DNA from: Candidatus Nomurabacteria bacterium
GTDB lineage: Bacteria; Patescibacteriota; Saccharimonadia; Saccharimonadales; Saccharimonadaceae
NCBI GenBank assembly: GCA_031264785.1
Contig: JAISDN010000017.1
Coordinates: 1 to 5,879, forward strand
Direction of reading: 5' to 3'
DNA: 5,879 nt
Position numbers and translations under genes: made by a program. How positions within the stretch are numbered: position 1 is the stretch's first letter; each line of letters begins with the position of its first letter. A model generated the notes under the pieces. The model was given only the letters and a program-made list of their open reading frames with translations. It was not told the DNA's origin and did not search any database. Below are positions 1 through 4,836 of the stretch, one piece after another.

Positions 1-5
1 GCTCA

Positions 6-89
6 TTAGCGCTGCGGAATCGCCTCGTAATAGAGCGTGAACTGTGATAGTTTGGAAGGTTTCCCTTCTTGCATAATGTTGTTACTCAT
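6..89 (-). CDS. Possible 27-residue small ORF (leader peptide or start of a broken gene)
   Basis: An ATG at 89-87 on the minus strand opens 27 codons ending in TAA at 8-6. The product begins MSNNIMQEGKPS and ends YYEAIPQR; I do not recognise it, and it shows no signal peptide or membrane segment. It follows the leftward promoter by about 10 nt from the -10 element, so it would be translated from a near-leaderless mRNA. Its stop overlaps another ATG as TAATG (6-4), and that second frame continues out of the window. The arrangement suggests a small upstream ORF translationally coupled to a larger gene. It could equally be the first part of a frameshifted gene, or a chance ORF with the true start beyond the edge. 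No Shine-Dalgarno sequence is visible. Coding status is uncertain because it is so short. Confidence 0.35.
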   Translation of the reverse strand: MSNNIMQEGKPSKLSQFTLYYEAIPQR

Positions 90-99
90 TACGTATATA

Positions 100-128
100 A
101 GTGTATCACACTATGTCAAAAAAGTCAA
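100..128 (-). promoter_or_regulatory. Leftward promoter, -35 plus extended -10
   Basis: Read on the minus strand, TTGACT (128-123) is followed by a 17-bp spacer and TACACT (105-100). The TG of TGTGA lies one base upstream of the -10, which makes it an extended -10. The -35 matches 5 of 6 consensus bases and the -10 matches 4 of 6. Initiation about 7 nt past the -10 would start RNA near position 93, about 4 nt before the ATG at 89-87. The transcript runs out of the left edge of the window. A second TTGACA lies at 119-114, but the best -10 for it, TATACG (97-92), is poorer. Inference from consensus matching only. Confidence 0.6.
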
Positions 129-193
129 TACGTAGCTTATGGTTAGAATATATCATAGATGGTATAAAACAGGGGTAAAACGCGGAAAATTTA

Positions 194-223
194 TGTGGAA
201 AACTCCTGTGAAAATGTGGGAAA
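194..223. promoter_or_regulatory. Cluster of DnaA-box-like 9-mers
   Basis: Three same-direction 9-mers resemble the reverse complement of the DnaA box TTATCCACA, which is TGTGGATAA. They are TGTGGAAAA at 194-202 (8 of 9), TGTGAAAAT at 207-215 (weaker) and TGTGGGAAA at 215-223 (7 of 9). The first and third start 21 bp apart, about two helical turns. They lie next to AT-rich DNA (roughly 90-190) between divergent promoters, a setting seen at replication origins and at DnaA-regulated promoters. Against an origin, no dnaA, dnaN or rpmH gene is visible in the window. The motif matches are seen; the DnaA role is inference. Confidence 0.35.
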
Positions 224-256
224 TGGGGGTAAGTTGGCGGTTTTAAGCGCAAGCTC

Positions 257-285
257 TTGATTTTTTAGCAAAACTGTGCTATAAT
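257..285 (+). promoter_or_regulatory. Promoter of the DEAD-box helicase gene
   Basis: TTGATT (257-262, 4 of 6) is separated by exactly 17 bp from a perfect TATAAT (280-285). TG at 277-278 makes it an extended -10, within TGTGCTATAAT (275-285). The -10 ends only 6 nt before the ATG at 292, so the expected transcription start is at or within a base or two of the start codon. There is therefore no room for a Shine-Dalgarno sequence, and a leaderless mRNA is predicted. Confidence 0.8.
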
Positions 286-291
286 GGCGTA

Positions 292-1500
292 ATGTCATAT
301 TACAGAAAATCACGTCCGCAACGTGGCGGACAGGGCAATCGTGCCCGCAATAACAGTGGTCAACGTCGACCGAAGAAAGGTCGCGGGGCGTATATTCATC
401 CCAGTAAATTTGTTAATCAAGCAAAGACTGTGGTGACGGCCGAAGAATATCAGGCAACGCATAATTTTGCGGATTTTCCGTTTGCGGAGGCGATTCAGGC
501 TAATATTCGCAGTCGGGGCTACAAAATCCCCAGCGCAATTCAGGACCAAGCCATCCCGCACATTCTGGCGGGTGAGGATATCATCGGCCTAGCCAACACT
601 GGGACAGGCAAGACGGCGGCATTTTTGCTGCCGATTGTCAATCGGCTTTATGCTAATCGAAAAACCCTTTCGGCCATCGTCCTGGCGCCGACGCGCGAGC
701 TGGCGCAGCAAATCGACGACCAATTTCGGATTTTTTCCAGGGGTATGAAGTTGTATTCGACACTGCTGGTCGGCGGCGCGCCGATCAACAGGCAGATTGC
801 CGATTTGCGGCGCAGGCCGCATATTGTCATCGCCACGCCTGGGCGGACGATGGATTTGATTAAACGCAAAGTTTTGCATTTGGACGGTATTGAGGTGTTG
901 GTGTTGGACGAGGCCGATCGCATGCTCGATATGGGGTTTGTGGGCGACATTCGGACGATTACCAGCCAAACGCCAGAGAACAGGCAGACATTATTTTTTA
1001 GCGCTACCATCACGCCGCAGGTTGAGCAGCTGACCAAGGAATTTTTGCGCAACCCTAGGACTATCTCGGTTCGGACGGCCGACACCAGCGAAAGCGTCGA
1101 CCAAAACGTCGTCGAGGTGGATTCAAAAGAGGAAAAAATGGAAAAACTGCTGGAAATGCTCGGTCGGGACGAGTTTGAAAAAGTCCTGCTGTTTGGCGAA
1201 ACCAAGTATGGCGTGCAGCGGCTATCTGATAAATTGAACAAACAGGGTATAAATTCGGTGGCGATTCACGGCAACAAATCGCAGTCGCAGCGCAAAAGCG
1301 CGCTGAAATCTTTTAAAGACAACCAGTCGCGCGTCATGGTGGCAACAGATGTGGCGGCTCGCGGCCTCGACATTCCAAACGTCAGCCACGTCATCAATTT
1401 CGACCAGCCCGCCACCTATGAAGATTACGTCCACCGCATCGGCCGCACTGGCCGAGCAGGCGCAACTGGCAAGGCGCTGACTTTTGTGGGCAAACGCTAA
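292..1500 (+). CDS. DEAD-box ATP-dependent RNA helicase
   Basis: This 402-residue protein carries the full superfamily 2 DEAD-box core, which uses ATP to unwind short RNA duplexes or remodel RNA-protein complexes, typically in ribosome assembly or mRNA decay. Visible motifs: Q motif around IPSAIQDQAIP (79-89, Q84), Walker A ANTGTGKT (101-108), Ia PTRELA (133-138), GG (161-162), TPGR (182-185), DEAD (206-209), SAT (237-239), motif V ATDVAARGLD (351-360) and motif VI HRIGRTGRAG (381-390). Residues 1-32 form a very basic Arg/Gly/Asn/Gln-rich tail, probably a disordered RNA-binding segment. Such tails are usually C-terminal in bacterial members, but here the protein ends about 12 residues after motif VI. 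The ATG at 292 is fixed by the promoter 6 nt upstream and probably has no leader. The gene faces the convergent tRNA-Val. Which paralogue (RhlE-, CsdA- or CshA-like) cannot be told; RhlE-like is plausible. Confidence 0.95.
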   Translation: MSYYRKSRPQRGGQGNRARNNSGQRRPKKGRGAYIHPSKFVNQAKTVVTAEEYQATHNFADFPFAEAIQANIRSRGYKIPSAIQDQAIPHILAGEDIIGLANTGTGKTAAFLLPIVNRLYANRKTLSAIVLAPTRELAQQIDDQFRIFSRGMKLYSTLLVGGAPINRQIADLRRRPHIVIATPGRTMDLIKRKVLHLDGIEVLVLDEADRMLDMGFVGDIRTITSQTPENRQTLFFSATITPQVEQLTKEFLRNPRTISVRTADTSESVDQNVVEVDSKEEKMEKLLEMLGRDEFEKVLLFGETKYGVQRLSDKLNKQGINSVAIHGNKSQSQRKSALKSFKDNQSRVMVATDVAARGLDIPNVSHVINFDQPATYEDYVHRIGRTGRAGATGKALTFVGKR

Positions 1501-1529
1501 GCAACCGAAAAACATCCATAATGGTAATG

Positions 1530-1550
1530 AAAATCGCCCAAAATGGGCGA
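1530..1550 (-). terminator. Intrinsic terminator of tRNA-Val
   Basis: A perfect 7-bp inverted repeat, TCGCCCA (1534-1540) and TGGGCGA (1544-1550), encloses a 3-nt loop. On the minus strand it is followed at once by TTTT (1533-1530), giving a compact GC-rich hairpin plus a short U tract. It begins 4 nt after the CCA end of the tRNA. On the plus strand the hairpin is followed by AACTT with no U run, so it is a poor terminator for the helicase mRNA. Confidence 0.65.
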
Positions 1551-1554
1551 AACT

Positions 1555-1631
1555 TGGTGGGCTCTAGAGAACTCGAATCTCTGACCTCTTCCACGTCAAG
1601 GAAGCGCTCTAGCCAACTGAGCTAAGAGCCC
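1555..1631 (-). tRNA. tRNA-Val (anticodon GAC)
   Basis: The minus strand folds as a complete 77-nt tRNA with an encoded CCA. The acceptor stem GGGCTCT pairs with AGAGCCC, and the D stem is GCTC/GAGC around AGTTGGCTA. The anticodon stem CTTCC/GGAAG encloses loop TTGACGT, with U33, anticodon GAC at 34-36 and G37. The variable loop is AGGTC, and the T stem AGAGA/TCTCT encloses TTCGAGT. The discriminator is A73. Anticodon GAC reads GUC and GUU, so this is valine; A35, C36 and A73 are the known valine identity bases. It is a single gene, not part of a tRNA cluster, and converges on the helicase gene. The predicted transcript starts only about 4 nt before the mature 5' end, so RNase P would remove very little. 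Confidence 0.96.
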
Positions 1632-1641
1632 ATACAAAATA

Positions 1642-1652
1642 ATTGTATCACA
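1642..1652 (-). promoter_or_regulatory. Promoter of tRNA-Val, extended -10
   Basis: On the minus strand TGTGATACAAT (1652-1642) supplies an extended -10, with TACAAT matching 5 of 6 bases. It ends 10 nt before the mature tRNA 5' end, so initiation is expected near 1635. The -35 position for a 17-bp spacer (1670-1665) reads TAGCAC, a poor match that coincides with the thrS -10 element on the other strand. Confidence 0.6.
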
Positions 1653-1663
1653 CGGGGCGGTTT

Positions 1664-1674
1664 TGTGCTAGAAT
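1664..1674 (+). promoter_or_regulatory. thrS: Promoter of the thrS operon, extended -10
   Basis: TGTGCTAGAAT (1664-1674) contains TAGAAT, 5 of 6 to the -10 consensus, with TG one base upstream. It nearly repeats the helicase promoter element TGTGCTATAAT. No good -35 is present: the 17-bp position (1646-1651) reads TATCAC and overlaps the tRNA-Val -10. The -10 ends 6 nt before the thrS ATG, exactly as at the helicase gene, so a leaderless thrS mRNA is predicted and there is no room for a T-box or attenuator leader. Confidence 0.65.
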
Positions 1675-1680
1675 TGGAAT

Positions 1681-3483
1681 ATGGAAAAGAAATTAGAAAC
1701 AATGCGGCACAGTATGGCGCATATTATGGCGGCGGCGGTCGCGCGGCTGTATGGGGATGTGAAGTTTGGGGTCGGTCCAGCGGTGGATGACGGTTTTTAT
1801 TATGATATTGATTTTGGCGCGCAGACGATTTCGGACACCGATTTGCCGAAGATTGAGAAGGAAATGCGCAAGATTATTGGTCAGAAGCTGGAGTTTGAGC
1901 GCAGTGAAATGCCGATTGACGAGGCGATTGACTGGGCCAAGAAATCTGGGCAAGTTTATAAGCAGGAATTGCTGGAGGATTTGGGAACAAAGGGCACGAC
2001 CTCTGTCAAGGAGGAGGATTTGGGCGATAGCGTCAGCGAAGTGACTTTTTATACGGTGGGCGATTTCACGGATTTGTGTCGTGGGCCGCACCTCGCTAAC
2101 ACTGGTGAGGCGGGGGTGTTCAAGCTGACCAGAGTGTCTGGCGCTTATTGGCGCGGCGACGAAAAACGCCCGCAAATGCAGCGGATTTATGGTGTGGCGT
2201 TTGAAGCCGACGAGCAGTTGCAGGATTATTTAACGCAACAAGAAGAGGCGAAAAAGCGCGACCACCGCAAATTAGGCAAAGAACTGGAACTATTTATGTT
2301 CCACGAAACTGCACCAGGTATGCCATATTGGTTGCCGAATGGAGTAATTGTTTATAATGAGCTGGTCAACTTCTGGCGCGAAGAACATCAAAAACGTGGC
2401 TATCAGGAGATAGTTTCGCCGATTTTGAATAAGCAAGAGCTTTACCAGACATCTGGGCACTTTGACCATTATTGGGATGACATGTTCGCGACCGAAAAGA
2501 ATGAAGACGGTGAGGTTTATGGCATAAAAGCGATGAATTGTCCCAATGCGATGGTTGTTTTTGGTAGTAAGCCGCGCTCATATCGTGATTTGCCATTAAG
2601 GCTTTCTGATACCGATACCCTGCATCGCAACGAACTTTCTGGCACGCTCAACGGGTTATTGCGTGTGCGAGAATTTCGTCAAGATGATGCGCATATTTAT
2701 GTTACTGAGAAACAAATTAAAGAAGAGATCGAGCGTATTTTTGGGATTGTCGAGCGCTTTTATTCAATTTTTGATATGTCGTATTCATTTCGTCTGGGCA
2801 CTCGGCCAGAGAAGTTTATGGGCGAGGCAAAACTGTGGGACAAAGCAGAGGCGAGTTTGAAGGAAATATTAGAAGGGAGCAACCGAGAGTATTTCATCGA
2901 GGATGGTGACGGTGCTTTTTATGGGCCAAAGATAGATATTTTGATGAAGGACGTCTTGGGGCGAGAGTGGCAAATGGGCACTATTCAGCTTGATTTCCAA
3001 CAGCCACTGCGTTTCAAACTAAAATATATCGACAAAGACGGTAGCGAAAAGACGCCGATTTGTATCCATAGAGTGATTTATGGGTCGATGGAGCGGTTTA
3101 TAGGGATATTGATTGAGCATTGTGCTGGTAAGTTCCCAGTTTGGCTGTCACCAGAGCAGTTGCGGGTGATTAAGGTTAAAGATGACCCGAAAGTTGACGA
3201 ACTTTGTGCGAAAATCATGGATTTGGCGCAAGAATACGGCGTGCGAGCTACTTTGGACGACAGTAGCAATTCTGTCGGCAAGAAAATCAGGAGTGCCGAA
3301 ACTTGGAAAGTGCCGTATTCGGTGGTGGTGGGGGACAAGGAGTCCGAAAGTGGCAAATTGCCTTTGCGTATCAGGGGTGATTTAGGGGCGGACGAGGCGG
3401 TCGAGCATGTGTATGCGCCTGAGCAGCTTATGGAGTCGATTGCGAACGAGGCGAAAGAGCGGGTTAGTCGGTCGTCGCTGTGA
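1681..3483 (+). CDS. thrS: Threonyl-tRNA synthetase lacking the TGS domain
   Basis: This 600-residue class II synthetase charges tRNA-Thr with threonine in the cytosol. The editing domain that removes mischarged serine opens at once with HxxxH (H10, H14) and closes with CRGPH (C133, H137), so proofreading should work. The catalytic domain shows motif 1 near GYQEIVSP (240-247), motif 2 RVREF (328-332) and motif 3 around GSMERFIG (R472). The zinc ligands C287, H338 and H463 align with E. coli C334, H385 and H511 at near-constant offsets of 47-48. The C-terminal anticodon-binding domain runs from about 490 to 595. The N-terminal TGS domain of about 60 residues is absent. It cannot be recovered upstream: an in-frame TAG lies at 1669-1671 and the tRNA gene ends at 1631. 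No Shine-Dalgarno is visible. The TGA stop overlaps the next start by 4 bp. Confidence 0.97.
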   Translation: MEKKLETMRHSMAHIMAAAVARLYGDVKFGVGPAVDDGFYYDIDFGAQTISDTDLPKIEKEMRKIIGQKLEFERSEMPIDEAIDWAKKSGQVYKQELLEDLGTKGTTSVKEEDLGDSVSEVTFYTVGDFTDLCRGPHLANTGEAGVFKLTRVSGAYWRGDEKRPQMQRIYGVAFEADEQLQDYLTQQEEAKKRDHRKLGKELELFMFHETAPGMPYWLPNGVIVYNELVNFWREEHQKRGYQEIVSPILNKQELYQTSGHFDHYWDDMFATEKNEDGEVYGIKAMNCPNAMVVFGSKPRSYRDLPLRLSDTDTLHRNELSGTLNGLLRVREFRQDDAHIYVTEKQIKEEIERIFGIVERFYSIFDMSYSFRLGTRPEKFMGEAKLWDKAEASLKEILEGSNREYFIEDGDGAFYGPKIDILMKDVLGREWQMGTIQLDFQQPLRFKLKYIDKDGSEKTPICIHRVIYGSMERFIGILIEHCAGKFPVWLSPEQLRVIKVKDDPKVDELCAKIMDLAQEYGVRATLDDSSNSVGKKIRSAETWKVPYSVVVGDKESESGKLPLRIRGDLGADEAVEHVYAPEQLMESIANEAKERVSRSSL

Positions 3484-4094
3484 TTAAGAAACCTATCATT
3501 GCGGTGGATATTGACGATGTGCTGGCGGACTATAGCGGTAGCTTGGTTGAATTTGCTAACTCGCGCTGGAATGCTCAGCTGACCCACGACGCTCTCACCG
3601 AGAACTTGGGCGAGGTGTTCAAAATTGACAAAGACGAGTGGTTAAAGCGATTTTATGAGTTTATCGGCTCGAATCCTTATCCAGAAATGTTGAATATTGG
3701 TGGGGCGGACGCACTGCGGACGCTGCGTTTACTGGGGGAGAGGTTTAATGTTGTAACTATGACATCGCGGCCGCTTGAGGTGCGCGAAACTACGCTCAAA
3801 TGGCTGGACAAGCATTTCCCGCAAGTTTTTGACGACGTGATTTTTGCTCTGCCATACAAAGATGGCGAAGATCCCGATGTTTGGGAAAAGCGCACCAAGG
3901 CGGATTTTGCTGTGCAATGTGGAGTGTCTTATTTGATTGACGACCAGCCGAAACACGCCAATGGGGCGGCTGAGCAGGGCGTTTCGGCGCTGTTGTTTGG
4001 TGATTACGGCTGGAACCGCGAGGCGGAAATTGCGGCTGGCGTGACGCGCGTGGCCGACTGGGGGGGGGTAGCTGATTATTTTGAATCACGATAA
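3480..4094 (+). CDS. HAD-superfamily hydrolase, 5'(3')-deoxyribonucleotidase-like
   Basis: This 204-residue protein resembles the NT5C family of HAD phosphatases, which remove phosphate from (deoxy)nucleoside monophosphates. HAD motif I is DIDDVLADY, with nucleophile D10 and acid/base D12. Motif II is TMTSR (93-97). The motif III lysine is probably K140. Motif IV is LIDDQP with D154 and D155, the Mg2+-binding acids. The segment between motifs I and II (about 20-85) forms the helical cap. The start is GTG at 3480, sharing GTGA with the thrS stop, which implies translational coupling. A run of nine G (4060-4068) lies 9 codons before the stop. Placement between thrS and miaA suggests co-transcription rather than a known shared pathway. 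A substrate other than nucleotides is possible; the HAD fold is secure, the exact activity is not. Confidence 0.85.
   Translation: MIKKPIIAVDIDDVLADYSGSLVEFANSRWNAQLTHDALTENLGEVFKIDKDEWLKRFYEFIGSNPYPEMLNIGGADALRTLRLLGERFNVVTMTSRPLEVRETTLKWLDKHFPQVFDDVIFALPYKDGEDPDVWEKRTKADFAVQCGVSYLIDDQPKHANGAAEQGVSALLFGDYGWNREAEIAAGVTRVADWGGVADYFESR
4060..4068 (+). repeat. Homopolymeric G9 tract
   Basis: Nine consecutive G encode part of Trp-Gly-Gly-Val near the end of the HAD gene, 12 nt before the miaA start. Loss or gain of one G would bring an early stop (TAG at 4069-4071, or TGA at 4074-4076) and trim only about 7 residues. It is a plausible slippage or sequencing-error site, and its G content could act as a weak, distant ribosome-binding stretch for miaA. 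Confidence 0.8.
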
Positions 4095-4803
4095 ACCATT
4101 GGTGGCGATTATGGGTCCGACGGCCAGCGGGAAGACGGCTTTGGCTTTGGAATTGGCTCGGGAGTTTGGGGGTGAGATTATTTGCGCTGATTCGCGGACA
4201 ATTTATAAGGGGATGAATATTGGCGCTGCCAAGCCGACCAAAAAGGAGCGAAAACTTGTTCCGCATCATATGTTAGATTTAATTGAGCCAGGTGAGAAGT
4301 ATACGATTTATCGGTTTAAGGAGGAGGTTTTGCGACTGATTGAGGAGATTCGCCAGCGGGGGCATATTCCTTTTTTGGTGGGCGGGTCGGGTTTGTATCT
4401 GTATACGATTTTGTTTGATTATGATTTTGAGCAGAAAAAGCGGCGGCAGGAGTTGATCGAGAATTGCATTGCGGTAGGGATTGAGATTGATAAGGAAACT
4501 CTGCAACAGCGAATTTCGCAGAGGGCTGGCGAAATGCTTAAAGCGGGCTTGGAAAAAGAAGTAAAAAAGTTAGTCAAAAAATATGGTTCAGATTGCCCGC
4601 AGCTAAACAGAAATGCATATGGCGAAGTCCAAAAATACCTGCGTGGTGAGATTAACAGGGGAGAATTGCGGGCTAGGATTGAAACTGTCGACTGGCAACT
4701 CGCCAAAAAACAGAACACTTGGTTTACTCAAAAACACGACAAAATCACTTGGCTGCCACTAGATAATGCAAAAAAGTATATTTTTGACTTACTTTCTGAA
4801 TAA
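4081..4803 (+). CDS. miaA: tRNA dimethylallyltransferase, compact form
   Basis: MiaA transfers the dimethylallyl group of DMAPP to N6 of A37 in tRNAs reading UNN codons. The P-loop GPTASGKT (12-19), the catalytic-Asp segment ADSRTIYKGMNIGAAKP (D37), VGGSGLY (100-106) and the C-terminal signature around QLAKKQNTWF (206-215) identify it. At 240 residues it is well short of the usual 300 or so. The sequence passes from FDYDF (112-116) to GIEIDKETLQQRIS (133-146) in about 16 residues, so most of the helical insertion that grips the anticodon stem-loop is missing. The NAYGEV segment (178-183) and D204-W205 also differ from the usual GYKE and TR forms. The start is TTG at 4081, overlapping the HAD gene by 14 bp. 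An in-frame TAG at 4069 rules out a longer start, and a start after 4111 would remove the P-loop. No good Shine-Dalgarno is seen. Confidence 0.9.
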   Translation: MNHDKPLVAIMGPTASGKTALALELAREFGGEIICADSRTIYKGMNIGAAKPTKKERKLVPHHMLDLIEPGEKYTIYRFKEEVLRLIEEIRQRGHIPFLVGGSGLYLYTILFDYDFEQKKRRQELIENCIAVGIEIDKETLQQRISQRAGEMLKAGLEKEVKKLVKKYGSDCPQLNRNAYGEVQKYLRGEINRGELRARIETVDWQLAKKQNTWFTQKHDKITWLPLDNAKKYIFDLLSE

Positions 4804-4806
4804 AAA

Positions 4807-4817
4807 TTTGTTATTAT
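4807..4817 (+). promoter_or_regulatory. Promoter after miaA, extended -10
   Basis: TTTGTTATTAT (4807-4817) contains TATTAT with TG one base upstream, an extended -10 just past the miaA stop. No good -35 lies at 16-18 bp; a TTGACT at 4784-4789 is 22 bp away. RNA would start near 4824, giving a leader of about 13 nt to the ATG at 4837. The next gene pair may therefore be expressed separately from the thrS operon. Confidence 0.45.
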
Positions 4818-4824
4818 GGTTAAT

Positions 4825-4830
4825 AGAGGT
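4825..4830 (+). promoter_or_regulatory. Shine-Dalgarno that selects the start at 4837
   Basis: AGAGGT lies 6 nt before the ATG at 4837, good spacing for a GAGG-type site. It sits inside the reading frame if the upstream ATG at 4816 were used, and that ATG overlaps the predicted -10 element. The downstream start is therefore preferred. Confidence 0.65.
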
Positions 4831-4836
4831 AAAAAT

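Noticed and set aside
163..168. TATAAA as a rightward promoter -10 upstream of the helicase gene
   Set aside because: No acceptable -35 at 16-18 bp, and the promoter at 257-285 is far better placed.
648..1241. Open frame of 197 codons on the minus strand inside the helicase gene
   Set aside because: It is antisense to the conserved helicase motifs and its Ser/Thr-rich product fits a codon-complement artefact.
1534..1550. Hairpin as a bidirectional terminator
   Set aside because: A U tract follows it only on the minus strand; the plus strand continues AACTTGG.
3481..3483. Recoded TGA (glycine) as in some CPR lineages
   Set aside because: ThrRS ends at a normal length for the family at this TGA and the next gene starts in another frame, so TGA acts as a stop.
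3078..3587. Open frame of 169 codons on the minus strand across the thrS/HAD junction
   Set aside because: It lies opposite two well-supported genes, its product shows no recognisable motif, and it has no promoter or ribosome-binding site.
4784..4789. TTGACT as the -35 of the promoter after miaA
   Set aside because: The spacer to TATTAT at 4812-4817 is 22 bp, too long for normal sigma-70 contact.
4816..4818. ATG at 4816 as the start of the winged-helix gene
   Set aside because: It lies inside the predicted -10 element and has no Shine-Dalgarno. ATG 4837 has AGAGGT at 6-nt spacing and gives a more typical protein start.
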